From NCBI GenBank assembly GCA_024919035.1, contig CP103442.1, positions 310,001 through 374,000 on the forward strand: 64,000 bases of DNA, given 5' to 3'. Under the pieces are notes generated by a model. It worked only from the letters and a program-made list of their open reading frames with translations. It had not been told where the DNA came from and searched no databases. A program made the translations under genes and the position numbers. Shown piece by piece: positions 1 to 10,793 of this stretch (positions within the stretch are counted from its first letter, which is position 1; each line of letters starts with the position of its first letter). The stretch comes from Methylophilaceae bacterium LSUCC0401 (GTDB taxonomy: Bacteria > Pseudomonadota > Gammaproteobacteria > Burkholderiales > Methylophilaceae).

Positions 1-31
1 TCAAATATTAATCAATTATCATTTCAAAATT

Positions 32-1354
32 ATGAGAATACTATCGACATTTATTGGAATTTTTTTATCATTTACCATTCTTGCATCCACCAATGAATAT
101 AAACTTGATAACGGCTTACGTTTGATTGTTAATGAAGATCATCGTGCCCCTGTGGTTGTTTCTCAAGTGTGGTACCAAGCAGGCAGCATTGATGAAGTTA
201 ATGGAAAAACCGGGGTTGCACATGTCCTCGAGCACATGATGTTTAAGGGTACTAAAACTTCAAAACCAGGAGAATTTTCAGAAATTATTGCTCGCTCAGG
301 TGGGCGGGAGAATGCTTTTACAGGAACTGATTACACCTGCTATTTCCAAACAATGGAAAAATCAAATCTTGAATTGTCTTTCAAGATGGAGTCAGACCGC
401 ATGCAAAACTTGGTCATCACTGAGGAAGAGTTTAAAAAAGAAATCAAAGTTGTCATGGAAGAAAGACGCTGGAGAACAGAAGATAAGCCAGAAGGAATAC
501 TTAATGAGACGTTTAATGCACTGGCCTTTAAGGCCCATCCATACAGTCGTCCTATTGTTGGCTGGATGAACGACCTCGAGTCTATGACCTATGAGGATGC
601 CCTTGAGTGGTATCAAAATTGGTATGCTCCGAATAATGCAATTATCGTGGTTTCTGGGGACGTGATTCCACAAGAGGTTTTTCAATTAGCTCAAAAATAC
701 TTTGGATCCATTCCACAAAAAAAATTACCCCAACGCAAACCTCAGCTTGAACCATCTCAAAAAGGAACCATCCGTGCTGAATTAAAAGCTCAGGGTAGAC
801 TGCCAATGATTCAAATGGGATATAAAGTCCCGTTACTAAATAAAGACCCAATGAAAACAAATACCGAGGCATACGCTCTAGAAGTTTTGGCAGGTGTTTT
901 ATCTGGAACATCCACTTCAAGAATTCAGAAAAAACTGATTCAATCTGGAAAAGCGCTTAGCGCTTATGCTAATTATCCGATGCTCTCCCGCGGGGATGTT
1001 GGAACTTTTGAATTTGTAGTGACTTTAAACCAAGGCTCTGACCCAGCTGATATTGAAAAAAATATTAAACAAGAAATTCAGAATATTGCGAAAGAGGGCG
1101 TCACTCAAGAAGAGTTAAATCGAGTGAAAGCAAATGTGATTGCAGGTGACGTTTATGAAAAGGATTCTATGTTTTATCAAGCAATGATCATAGGACAGTT
1201 GGAAACAATGGGATATCCGTATGAGATGAAAGATGGCTATATCGCAAATATTGAAAAGATTAATTCAGATGATGTTAAAAAGGCGGCACAAACATTTTTT
1301 AGTGATGACGGTTTAACGATTGTTCATCTCGTTCCCGAGAGTACAGACAAATAA
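32..1354 (+). CDS. Exported M16 family zinc peptidase (active subunit)
   Basis: A 440-residue pitrilysin-type (M16) metallopeptidase. The inverted zinc motif HxxEH is seen at His64-Val-Leu-Glu67-His68, with the third ligand expected about 76 residues later, where Glu143-Glu144 sit. The hydrophobic N-terminus (residues about 2-19) looks like a signal peptide, so it probably acts in the periplasm on peptides. The length fits the bacterial two-gene M16 type, in which an active subunit pairs with an inactive one. The next gene, 14 bases downstream, encodes that partner. No clear Shine-Dalgarno precedes the ATG. The substrate cannot be told from sequence. Confidence 0.93.
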   Translation: MRILSTFIGIFLSFTILASTNEYKLDNGLRLIVNEDHRAPVVVSQVWYQAGSIDEVNGKTGVAHVLEHMMFKGTKTSKPGEFSEIIARSGGRENAFTGTDYTCYFQTMEKSNLELSFKMESDRMQNLVITEEEFKKEIKVVMEERRWRTEDKPEGILNETFNALAFKAHPYSRPIVGWMNDLESMTYEDALEWYQNWYAPNNAIIVVSGDVIPQEVFQLAQKYFGSIPQKKLPQRKPQLEPSQKGTIRAELKAQGRLPMIQMGYKVPLLNKDPMKTNTEAYALEVLAGVLSGTSTSRIQKKLIQSGKALSAYANYPMLSRGDVGTFEFVVTLNQGSDPADIEKNIKQEIQNIAKEGVTQEELNRVKANVIAGDVYEKDSMFYQAMIIGQLETMGYPYEMKDGYIANIEKINSDDVKKAAQTFFSDDGLTIVHLVPESTDK

Positions 1355-1368
1355 TATTAAGGAAATAT

Positions 1369-2658
1369 ATGAAATTTATTTTTTTACTCATTGGATTAGT
1401 ATCAACATTTATTGCTCATGCAAAAATTGATATTGATTTTTGGACAACAGACAATGGGGTGAGGGTCTATTTTGTAGAGTCTCATGAATTACCCATTGTA
1501 GATATCAACATTAATTTTGACGCTGGAGCCGCAAGAGATCCTGTTGGAAAATCCGGTTTAGCAAATTTAACAAATTATTTAATGTTGCTTGGTGCAGGAC
1601 AGTTTAATGAAAATCAAATTAGTAATCTTTTTTCTGATATCGGATCTACCCTCGGTGGAGGGATTGATCACGATCATGCCAAGTTAAATGTCCGAACTTT
1701 ATCAAAAAAAGAGACCCTCAATCAGACAATAGAGACATTCAAACTTGTCATTACTGCGCCTAGGTTTGATCCAGAGACTTTTGAGCGTGAGAAAAAAAGT
1801 ACAATATCTTTATTGGAACAATCAAAGACTCAGCCGGATTCATTGGGAACAAATGCTTTTAAAAAAGCATTATTTGGTAATCACCCTTATGCATTTCCTG
1901 AACAAGGAACAGTTGAAACTATTCAAAAATTAGATCGTAAAGATCTTATAGGTTTTTATAATGACTATTACTCTGCACAAAATGCTTCAATTGTGATTGT
2001 CGGGGATGTCAATAAAACTGAGGTTAAAAAAATCGTAGCACAGCTGACTCAAAATTTACCCAAAAAAAATCATCCCTCAATTCCAAGCGTTGATTCTGTA
2101 ACCGCTGAGGAAGTTATAATTACAAATCCAGCGCAGCAGGCTCATTTATTTTATGGGATGCCGTCCATGGTTAGACTGGATGAAGACTTCTATCCGCTTT
2201 ATGTGGGTAACTATATTTTAGGCGGCGGCGGGTTTGTATCACGCCTCACAGGCGAGGTTCGAGAAAAGAATGGCCTGGTTTACAGTGTATATTCTTACTT
2301 TATGCCGATGCACCAAAAAGGCCCTTTTCAGATAGGCTTACAAACAAAAAAAGAGCAAATTGATGACGCGTTCAAGTTAGTGAAAGAGGTTGTTTCAGAT
2401 TTTATTAAAAATGGACCAACTGAAAAAGAACTAAATGATGCCAAACTTAATTTGATTGGGGGTTTTCCTCTCAGATTGGACAGTAATAAAAAAATATCAG
2501 AATATTTATCAATGATGGCCATTTATAATTACCCCATTGATTACCTTGAAACATTTACAAAAAATATTAACAACGTGACTGTTAATGAAGTCAAAGAGGC
2601 TTTCCAAAGAAGGATGGATATGTCAAAATTTTCAACAGTCATTGTTGGAAAAAACTAA
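1369..2658 (+). CDS. Exported M16 family protein lacking the zinc motif (partner subunit)
   Basis: A 429-residue M16 paralogue of the preceding gene. It starts with a signal peptide (residues about 1-18). Where the active subunit has HxxEH, this protein reads LTNYLMLLG, so the zinc ligands are absent and catalysis is not expected. In mitochondrial processing peptidase and bacterial M16B pairs, such an inactive chain forms the substrate-binding half of a heterodimer. The ATG follows an AAGGA-like site (around 1360). Its 3' end overlaps the start of rsmD, which suggests coupled translation. Confidence 0.92.
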   Translation: MKFIFLLIGLVSTFIAHAKIDIDFWTTDNGVRVYFVESHELPIVDININFDAGAARDPVGKSGLANLTNYLMLLGAGQFNENQISNLFSDIGSTLGGGIDHDHAKLNVRTLSKKETLNQTIETFKLVITAPRFDPETFEREKKSTISLLEQSKTQPDSLGTNAFKKALFGNHPYAFPEQGTVETIQKLDRKDLIGFYNDYYSAQNASIVIVGDVNKTEVKKIVAQLTQNLPKKNHPSIPSVDSVTAEEVIITNPAQQAHLFYGMPSMVRLDEDFYPLYVGNYILGGGGFVSRLTGEVREKNGLVYSVYSYFMPMHQKGPFQIGLQTKKEQIDDAFKLVKEVVSDFIKNGPTEKELNDAKLNLIGGFPLRLDSNKKISEYLSMMAIYNYPIDYLETFTKNINNVTVNEVKEAFQRRMDMSKFSTVIVGKN

Positions 2659-3170
2659 AATCGTAAATTCAGTAAAAATTATCTCTGGCTCATTAAAGGG
2701 TAGGGTAGTCAAATTTGATAGTACAGATTCACTCAGACCTACTCTGGGTCGCATCAGAGAGACATTGTTTAATTGGTTATTCGACCATACTCATTCAGCG
2801 AATTGTTTAGACCTTTTTGCGGGGTCAGGCAGTTTGGGATTCGAAGCAATCTCAAGAGGTGCAAGTCATTGTACTTTTGTTGAGCAATCCAAAAAAAATG
2901 TAGATAATATCCAGCAAAATATCAACACCTTTGGGCTTAAAAACTGTGATGTAATTCACCAAGATGCTCATCAATTCATATCCAGTTCTTCAAATAAGTA
3001 CGATTTAATTTTTTTTGATCCGCCATATGCTTCGAAGTGTTACCTCTGGCTTGATGATGTTGCTAAAAAAATACTTGCACCGCAAGGTATAATCTATCTT
3101 GAATCGAGTAAAACAGTGGAATCAAATGTTTTGAAAGCTATAAAACATAAAAAGACAAAATCGCTCTACT

Positions 3171-3196
<26 letters not shown>
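2645..3196 (+). CDS. rsmD: 16S rRNA (guanine966-N2)-methyltransferase RsmD
   Basis: Class I SAM-dependent methyltransferase that modifies G966 of 16S rRNA during 30S assembly. Seen: the family start VKIISGSLKGR, then LRPTLGRIRETLFNWL, the SAM-binding LDLFAGSGSLGFEA, and the catalytic FFDPPYA (NPPY-type motif IV). The frame is open back to an ATG at 2585, but that would overlap the upstream gene by 74 bases and add residues the family lacks. TTG at 2645 (or 2642) gives a family-length protein of about 183 residues. The 3' end overlaps coaD by 26 bases; rsmD-coaD is a common bacterial pair. Start uncertain, function sure. Confidence 0.9.
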
Positions 3197-4301
<1,105 letters not shown>

Positions 4302-4305
<4 letters not shown>

Positions 4306-5438
4306 TCAAAAAAATCTTTTACTTTATCAAGCCAGCTTTTAGATCTTGGACTATGTTTTCCACTGTCAGCTTGGTTTAGATCTTCAAGTTCACTAAGAAT
4401 TTGTTTTTGTCTTTCCGTAAGTTTAACGGGAGTTTCGACCACCACATGACATAAAAGGTCTCCAGTAAAGTTTTCTCGAACGGGTTTTACACCTTTACCT
4501 TTAAGGCGGAATGTCGCTCCAGTTTGGGTTTCAGCAGGTATTTTCATCTTCGCATTACCACCCAATGTTGGAATTTCTACCTCTCCCCCCAAAGCAGCCA
4601 CGGAAAAGCTTATAGGCAGCTCACAATGAAGATCAGCACCATCACGCTCAAATATTGCATGTTTTTTTAAAGCAACAACAACGTAGAGATCTCCTGAAGG
4701 ACCGCCATTGACTCCCGCTTCTCCCTCACTACTTAATCGAATGCGATCTCCCTCATCGACCCCAGCCGGAATTTTCACAGAGAGAGTTTTTGACTCTTTA
4801 ACTCTTCCAGCCCCGCTGCAATCATTACATGGATCATTGATCACTTTGCCGGACCCCTGACATTTTGGACAGGTTTGTTGTACAGAAAAGAATCCTTGTT
4901 GCATTCGAACTTGACCATGACCACCACATGTTCCACATGTGGTTGGTTGTGTTCCTTTTTTTGCTCCCGATCCCGAGCAAGTCTTACATTGTGATAAAAC
5001 GGGAATTCTAATTTTTTTCTCTGTCCCGTGCGCAGCTTCCTCTAGGGATATTTCTAAGTTATATCTAAGATCTGCACCACGGTAAACATTCGATCTACCC
5101 GAACTAGATCTCCCACCACCAAAGATATCTCCAAAAATATCGCCAAATGCATCGCCAAAATCTGAGAAGCCCCCTTGAAATCCACCTCCTGGACCTCCGC
5201 CCATGGATTGATCTACACCAGCGTGTCCAAATTGATCATAGGCAGATTTTTTTTGCGGATCTGTAAGTATTTCATAAGCTTCTTTTACTTCTTTAAAGGT
5301 ATCTTCAGCTTTTGGATTATCTGGATTACGATCCGGATGATATTTCATAGCTAATTTTTTAAAAGCTTTTTTTATTTCATCTGTGGATGCATCTCGGTTT
5401 AAACCTAATACTTCGTAGTAGTCTCTCTTAGAAGCCAT
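4302..5438 (-). CDS. dnaJ: Chaperone DnaJ (Hsp40)
   Basis: A 378-residue type I J-protein that stimulates DnaK ATPase and delivers unfolded substrates. Domains in order: J domain (1-70) with HPD at 34-36; a Gly/Phe-rich linker (about 75-115); a zinc-finger region with four CxxCxGxG-type repeats ([32 protein letters not shown]); then the C-terminal substrate-binding region. It is the last gene of grpE-dnaK-dnaJ. A hairpin lies in the short gap after dnaK. Its stop overlaps gloA on the other strand, and no terminator is visible there. Confidence 0.98.
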
Positions 5439-5457
5439 ATATCCCTATTAATAGATA

Positions 5458-5478
5458 AGGCCTGAATAAATCAGGCCT
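5458..5478 (-). other. Intercistronic hairpin between dnaK and dnaJ
   Basis: A perfect 8-base inverted repeat (AGGCCTGA / TCAGGCCT) with a 5-base loop lies between the dnaK stop and the dnaJ start. No T-run follows in the direction of transcription, so it is not a classical terminator. A role in mRNA processing or in setting DnaK above DnaJ is inferred. Confidence 0.6.
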
Positions 5479-5495
5479 AATTGAAATCATGAAGA

Positions 5496-7445
5496 TTATT
5501 TATCTTCTTCTTTTTTATCGTCTTCTTTTACTTCTTCAAACTCTGCATCGACAACGTCACCATCAACAGTTTTTTCAGAGTTTTCTCCAGAGCTATTTGC
5601 TGATGAGCCGGCATTTGTAGATCCTTGTTGAGCCGCATAAATTTTTTCACTAAACTTTTGTGCAGCTTCTGCTAATGACTTCGATTTGTCTTCAATCTTT
5701 GTTTTATCATCAGAGGAAATGGCTTCTTCTAAATCTTTAATAGCGGCTTCAATTTTTTCTTTATCATCACCTTCAAGTTTATCTGCATGATCTTTTAAAG
5801 ATTTTTTAGTTCCATGGATAAGGGCTTCAGCAGAATTTTTTGCATCCACAAGCTCTTTTAATTTCTTATCTTCTTCAGCATGTTTAGCTGCATCCTCTTC
5901 CATTTTTTTGATTTCTTCCTCACTTAATCCACTATTTGCCTTAATTGTGATTTTGTTTTCTTTCCCTGTGGCTTTATCTTTTGCTGAAACATTTAATATT
6001 CCGTTTGCGTCAATATCAAATGTGACTTCAATTTGCGGCGTACCTCTTGCAGCAGGGGGAATATCAGTTAAGTTAAATTGACCTAAACTTTTATTTCCAT
6101 TTGCCATTTCTCTCTCACCCTGAAGTACATGAATGGTCACTGCACTTTGATTATCTTCAGCGGTTGAGAAGACCTGGGATGCCTTTGTGGGGATGGTTGT
6201 GTTCTTTTTGATAAGTTTTGTACAAATACCGCCTAGGGTTTCTATGCCTAAACTGAGCGGGGTAACGTCTAATAGAAGAACATCTTTTACGTCACCTTGT
6301 AGGACACCACCTTGGACAGCAGCACCGACTGCCACTGCTTCATCTGGGTTGACGTCTTTTCTAGGGTCAACATTAAAAATGGATTTTACTTTTTCTTGAA
6401 CCTTGGGCATTCTGGTCTGGCCACCCACTAAAATAACATCTGATATTTCAGAATTTGAAAGTCCAGCATCCTCAAGGGCTTGGATACATGGCGCAGCAGT
6501 TCTTTCAATTAAATCTTCAACTAAAGATTCAAACTTAGAACGTGTTATTTTAACGACCAAGTGTTTTGGCCCAGAGGCATCGGCAGTAATATAGGGAAGA
6601 TTAACTTCTGTTTGTGTGCTGCTTGATAATTCAATTTTTGCTTTTTCAGCAGCTTCTTTTAAACGCTGTTTTGCAAGCATATCTTGAGTTAAATCAACAC
6701 CATTTTCTTTTTTGAATTCTTCAGCTAAAAAATCAATGATTCGGTTATCAAAGTCTTCGCCGCCAAGAAATGTATCCCCATTGGTTGATAGTACTTCGAA
6801 CTGATGTTCTCCATCGACACTAGAAATTTCAATAATAGAGACATCAAATGTTCCGCCCCCGAGGTCATAAACAGCAATTTTTCGATCACCTTCTTGTTTG
6901 TCTAAACCAAAAGCGAGTGCAGCAGCGGTTGGTTCATTAATAATCCTCTTCACTTCAAGACCCGCAATTCGACCCGCATCTTTAGTCGCTTGACGTTGAC
7001 TATCATTAAAATAGGCTGGAACGGTTATTACGGCCTCAGTGACTTCTTCTCCAAGATACTCTTCTGCTGTTCTTTTCATTTTCTTTAAAATTTCAGCAGA
7101 TATTTGTGGTGGGGCAACTTTCTCGCCATTCACTTCTACCCATGCGTCACCATTATCAGCTTTTGTGATTGAATAAGGCATGAGTTTAATATCTTTTTGA
7201 ACTTCATCTTCTTCAAAGCGCCTTCCAATAAGACGCTTTACCGCAAATAATGTATTTTTTGGGTTAGTAACTGCTTGTCTTTTTGCAGGCGCACCCGTAA
7301 GAATCTCACCACCATCTTGGTAAGCAATAATTGATGGCGTTGTACGGTTACCCTCTGAATTTTCTATGACTTTTGGTTTGCCACTTTCCATAACTGCGAC
7401 ACATGAGTTAGTAGTACCAAGATCAATTCCGATTATTTTTCCCAT
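5496..7445 (-). CDS. dnaK: Chaperone DnaK (Hsp70)
   Basis: A 649-residue Hsp70. The N-terminal ATPase domain begins [14 protein letters not shown] and carries the phosphate-binding [11 protein letters not shown] and the [13 protein letters not shown] motifs. The substrate-binding domain follows ([14 protein letters not shown] linker), then a charged lid ending in FEEVKED..EEDK, the usual co-chaperone tail. A sigma-32-like promoter lies in the 64-base gap upstream, in addition to one upstream of grpE. A ribosome site AAGGGA precedes the ATG by about 10 bases. Confidence 0.99.
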   Translation of the reverse strand: MGKIIGIDLGTTNSCVAVMESGKPKVIENSEGNRTTPSIIAYQDGGEILTGAPAKRQAVTNPKNTLFAVKRLIGRRFEEDEVQKDIKLMPYSITKADNGDAWVEVNGEKVAPPQISAEILKKMKRTAEEYLGEEVTEAVITVPAYFNDSQRQATKDAGRIAGLEVKRIINEPTAAALAFGLDKQEGDRKIAVYDLGGGTFDVSIIEISSVDGEHQFEVLSTNGDTFLGGEDFDNRIIDFLAEEFKKENGVDLTQDMLAKQRLKEAAEKAKIELSSSTQTEVNLPYITADASGPKHLVVKITRSKFESLVEDLIERTAAPCIQALEDAGLSNSEISDVILVGGQTRMPKVQEKVKSIFNVDPRKDVNPDEAVAVGAAVQGGVLQGDVKDVLLLDVTPLSLGIETLGGICTKLIKKNTTIPTKASQVFSTAEDNQSAVTIHVLQGEREMANGNKSLGQFNLTDIPPAARGTPQIEVTFDIDANGILNVSAKDKATGKENKITIKANSGLSEEEIKKMEEDAAKHAEEDKKLKELVDAKNSAEALIHGTKKSLKDHADKLEGDDKEKIEAAIKDLEEAISSDDKTKIEDKSKSLAEAAQKFSEKIYAAQQGSTNAGSSANSSGENSEKTVDGDVVDAEFEEVKEDDKKEEDK

Positions 7446-7479
7446 TATTTAGTTGTCCCTTAAAATTTTTCTATTGTTA

Positions 7480-7507
7480 ATATGGTGATTCAATTATTTT
7501 TTTCAAG
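7480..7507 (-). promoter_or_regulatory. Sigma-32-like heat-shock promoter of dnaK
   Basis: Reading the minus strand, CTTGAAA (7507-7501) is followed after exactly 13 bases by CACCATAT (7487-7480). The heat-shock sigma factor consensus is CTTGAAA-N11-16-CCCCATnT, so the -35 is perfect and the -10 near-perfect. It would give dnaK its own promoter inside the operon, with a leader of about 30 bases. No CIRCE repeat is present. Confidence 0.75.
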
Positions 7508-7509
7508 TG

Positions 7510-8088
7510 TTAGTCTTTTAATTTTGAAACTACGACCATCGCTGGACGAATAACCCGTTCATTTAATTTATAACCCTTTTGAAGTACATTTAATATAGTA
7601 TTGGCTTCCTTGTTCTCTGATTCAATCATCGATATTGCTTGATGTTCGTTAGGATTGAATTTTTCATCAATTGGGTTTATTTCATCAATATTAAATTTTT
7701 CAAATACTGAATTCAGTTGCTTCAGAGTTAATTCAACCCCATCTTTCAGGGTCGTTAGATCAATAGTTTCAGAGTTGAGGGATGCTTCAAGACTATCTTT
7801 AACTGTAAGTAATTCTTGACTAAATGAATCTAGAGCGTATTTTCTGGTTTTTTCAGCATCCTCAAATCCTCTCCGTCTAACATTTTCAGTCTCTGCTTTT
7901 GCATAAAGAACCTGGTTTTTAAGCTCTTCAATTTGTTGTTCATAATCATTGGTTTGATCTGTCTGACTTTCATCAAGATTTGCTGATGATGAATTTTCAG
8001 ATAGAGAATCCTCATTTAGGTTTAATTCTTCTTGATTTTGAATGTCATCAGTGTCATTTTTTTTTGAGTTTGATTTATTTTTGGCCAT
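7510..8088 (-). CDS. grpE: Nucleotide exchange factor GrpE
   Basis: A 192-residue DnaK nucleotide exchange factor. An acidic, Asn/Ser-rich N-terminus (about 1-50) leads into the long coiled coil (YEQQIEELKNQVLYAKAE..NVRRR), then a C-terminal beta domain with the family signature ending NERVIRPAMVVVSK. First gene of grpE-dnaK-dnaJ. Its start is preceded by a sigma-32-like promoter built like that of dnaK. Confidence 0.96.
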   Translation of the reverse strand: MAKNKSNSKKNDTDDIQNQEELNLNEDSLSENSSSANLDESQTDQTNDYEQQIEELKNQVLYAKAETENVRRRGFEDAEKTRKYALDSFSQELLTVKDSLEASLNSETIDLTTLKDGVELTLKQLNSVFEKFNIDEINPIDEKFNPNEHQAISMIESENKEANTILNVLQKGYKLNERVIRPAMVVVSKLKD

Positions 8089-8119
8089 AACGATTAAAAG
8101 TTATTTATAACATTATTAA

Positions 8120-8147
8120 ATATTGTGATAAAAGTTTAAATTTCAAG
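8120..8147 (-). promoter_or_regulatory. Sigma-32-like heat-shock promoter of grpE
   Basis: On the minus strand CTTGAAA (8147-8141) is followed after exactly 13 bases by CACAATAT (8127-8120). The element and its spacing copy the dnaK promoter with one changed base in the -10. The -35 overlaps the stop codon region of waaC. The -10 is weaker than consensus, so confidence is moderate. Confidence 0.6.
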
Positions 8148-9078
8148 CCAAATCTTCAAATTTTTTTATCACCTCATTAATATGGGGATTTTGAGAATAT
8201 CCTCCAATATTCTCTGCGATGGCGTTTGGATTTTTTATTCCCGTCAAATTTGGATGACTATGCATAAATAATCCTATGGTCGGTATATCAAGAGCTGATG
8301 CGAGGTGCGTTAATCCACTATCGACTCCAATCACAAAATTAGCTTTACTCAGCTGCTGAGCAAGAGCGTCTATGGACATTTTTTCTAAAATTTTTGTATT
8401 ATTAGTTTGATCATAAATACTTAAACAGTCCTCGTATTCAGAATGATTTCCCCAGGGCAAGATCACTTGGTAATTATGTTGTTCTAGGTGCTTCGCACAT
8501 TTAACCCAATTGCTAATAGACCATTTTTTTTGGATATTACTGGTTCCTGTTATAAAAAAAACAATATTTTCTAAATTATTGTTTTTATTGAGATTAAAAG
8601 AAAAATTTGGTTTTTTCAGATCGATTTTAAAGTTAAATACTTTACTTGCTAATAAGCGATTGCGATCAATTGCATGAAGATCTTTTTCTACATGAATTTT
8701 ATTTTTATAAAATAAGGAACCCAGTGGCTCTTTTATCGATTTGAAGTTATAGCCAAAAGCATTTTCTGATTTACATAAAATGCCTGTTCTTAATAAGCCC
8801 TGAAAATCAATTACATAATCATAATCCTGAGAAGAAATTTGGTTACATAAGTCTGTAAATTCTGAAATCATTTTTTTATTAAAAATATTTTTTTTCCAGG
8901 TTCTAAATTTACTAATGATTACATGTTCAATAGGGAAGATGCTTAGTAAACTTGCAAATGACTCTTCAATAAGCCAATGAATTTCAATATCATCAAGATT
9001 TCTTTTAAGATCACTTATAATAGGGTTTGTGTGAACAATGTCGCCTAGTGAGGATGTTTTGATGATTAAGATTTTCAA
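8143..9078 (-). CDS. waaC: Lipopolysaccharide heptosyltransferase I
   Basis: A 311-residue GT9 enzyme that adds the first L-glycero-D-manno-heptose to Kdo of the inner core at the cytoplasmic face of the inner membrane. Seen: the N-terminal MKILIIKTSSLGDIVHTNPI (the S-LGD heptosyltransferase start), VIDFQGLLRTG, and the C-terminal donor site GVDSGLTHLASALDIPTIGLF. Heptosyltransferase I is preferred over II because of this N-terminus and length; the second GT9 gene at 17654-18655 then fits WaaF. It is divergent from the next gene with only 17 bases between starts. Confidence 0.88.
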   Translation of the reverse strand: MKILIIKTSSLGDIVHTNPIISDLKRNLDDIEIHWLIEESFASLLSIFPIEHVIISKFRTWKKNIFNKKMISEFTDLCNQISSQDYDYVIDFQGLLRTGILCKSENAFGYNFKSIKEPLGSLFYKNKIHVEKDLHAIDRNRLLASKVFNFKIDLKKPNFSFNLNKNNNLENIVFFITGTSNIQKKWSISNWVKCAKHLEQHNYQVILPWGNHSEYEDCLSIYDQTNNTKILEKMSIDALAQQLSKANFVIGVDSGLTHLASALDIPTIGLFMHSHPNLTGIKNPNAIAENIGGYSQNPHINEVIKKFEDLA

Positions 9079-9095
9079 AATTTAACTTTTAATAT

Positions 9096-10793
9096 ATGCC
9101 CAAACCAATTTTATCGATAATTATACCTACCTTTAACTATGGAAGGCACATTTCGAATTGTCTATTATCTATTCCAAAGAATAATCACATAGAAACAATT
9201 GTCGTGGATGATGGCTCATTCGATGATACTAGAAAAATTGTCAATAATTTTATAAAGAAAAAATCAAATTATTCATATTTTTACAAGGAAAATGGGGGTT
9301 CATCTTCTGCAAGAAATTTTGGTATAGAAAAAGCAAAAGGAGATTTTTTAATCTTTTTGGATGCAGACGATCGTTTAAATACAAGTGCATTTAAGAAGCT
9401 TATTTCTTTTCTTAACGAGAGAGATTTATCAAGCAAGCCCCTAATTATTTCTGATCATATATCAAAAGAAGAAGATACGTCGAAAGAAAAACAAATTACA
9501 TCTTTTGTAAGAGGGGCGAATAAAGTCAATTTGATAAATGACTATTTGATTTCTAAAAAATTAAAAATGGTTAGCGGGGCTCTTATTTTTCCAAGACATT
9601 TTTTTTATAATGTGAACAAATATCCGGAAAATTATAAAGCTGCGGAAGATATTCCAATAAATATATTGGCTTTATATAGCTTAGAAACAATAAAATTTCC
9701 AGAGCCTTTGATGATTTACAATCATCACAGTGATAGCTTGAGACATCAAGTAAATTTTTTAAAAGTTGATGTAAAAAAATATGTAGATTATTGCTTTTCG
9801 AAAATTATAAATTTAGCATCATCAAAAGACCTGCCAGAAATATTAAGAATAAAAAAACGATTTAGCATTCAAAAAAAATTGTCACTATCAAGATCTTTTT
9901 ATATTGATAAAAACTATCAGCTGGCGATTGAGTATTATGTGCAAGCGATCCTAGAAAATCCTCTTCAGATTTTAAATTTTTCATATTTTCGGAAATTTAT
10001 CTACTCAGTAATAAGTTATTTGCGTCTTAGATTTTTTACATCTGTTGAGATTGATATTCAGTTACCGAATAGTATAAAGGACCTCAATTTTGATCAGATA
10101 TTTAATTTAAAAGGTAATATTTTAAGGTCAGTAGCAAATCGAACTACTGAATTCATAGAGCATAGTGACAGGAGCCAGTCTTTCTATATTAAAAAACACC
10201 GTGAATTAAAATTTCAAGAATGTTTGAAAAGTATTTTAAGTTTAAAATCACCAGTTTTTGGTGCAAAAAATGAATTCATTGCCCTAAAAAAACTTCAAGA
10301 AAATAGATTTTTAACAATAACTCCAATAGCATTCGCAGCGAGTGGATTTATATTTAAAAAATCTTTTTTAATTACCCAGCCTCTAGAGGGTATGGTACAA
10401 CTTGATGAACATCTCCCTAAACTCAGCTTGGTTTGTCAAAAAAGTATTATTAAAAAAGTATGTGCAATAATTAGTGGTATTCAGGCCATGGGAATGTTGC
10501 ATAGGGATTTATATCTCTGTCACTTCTGGATCAAACAAAATTATCATATGGATCATAATAATGAAATCTACTTAATTGATCTGCACCGAGCAGTTTTTAA
10601 ATCGAAAATTTCATCAAAGGACAGACTAAAGGAGTTAGCTGATTTTATTTTCTCAGTTCATCAAGTAAATAAAAAATTAATAAAGATTGTAGATGAGGAG
10701 CTTGGAAAAAATATAACCGACAAAGAAAAAAAATTTATGCATTTAAGAATTGATCAGTTAAATTCAAGGTTTAACAGAAAATTTAAGAAATAA
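9096..10793 (+). CDS. GT2 glycosyltransferase fused to a WaaP-like LPS heptose kinase
   Basis: A 565-residue protein with two unrelated enzymes. Residues about 1-230 are a GT-A family 2 transferase: SIIIPTFNYGRHI, IVVDDGSFDDT, NGGSSSARNFG and the metal-binding DADD. After a helical linker, residues about 310-565 resemble the LPS core heptose(I) kinase WaaP. Seen are GAKNEFIALKKL, the catalytic loop HRDLYLCHFWI (near 468; WaaP has HRDxYxCHF) and LIDLHRA (near 492). Both activities would act on the LPS core at the inner membrane. It overlaps the next gene by one base. The fusion is unusual; the sugar added is unknown. Confidence 0.82.
   Translation: MPKPILSIIIPTFNYGRHISNCLLSIPKNNHIETIVVDDGSFDDTRKIVNNFIKKKSNYSYFYKENGGSSSARNFGIEKAKGDFLIFLDADDRLNTSAFKKLISFLNERDLSSKPLIISDHISKEEDTSKEKQITSFVRGANKVNLINDYLISKKLKMVSGALIFPRHFFYNVNKYPENYKAAEDIPINILALYSLETIKFPEPLMIYNHHSDSLRHQVNFLKVDVKKYVDYCFSKIINLASSKDLPEILRIKKRFSIQKKLSLSRSFYIDKNYQLAIEYYVQAILENPLQILNFSYFRKFIYSVISYLRLRFFTSVEIDIQLPNSIKDLNFDQIFNLKGNILRSVANRTTEFIEHSDRSQSFYIKKHRELKFQECLKSILSLKSPVFGAKNEFIALKKLQENRFLTITPIAFAASGFIFKKSFLITQPLEGMVQLDEHLPKLSLVCQKSIIKKVCAIISGIQAMGMLHRDLYLCHFWIKQNYHMDHNNEIYLIDLHRAVFKSKISSKDRLKELADFIFSVHQVNKKLIKIVDEELGKNITDKEKKFMHLRIDQLNSRFNRKFKK

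Noticed and set aside
8089-8142. A CIRCE element for HrcA near grpE, dnaK or hrcA
   Set aside because: No TTAGCACTC-N9-GAGTGCTAA or near match was found in 7446-7509, 8089-8142 or 23199-23291.
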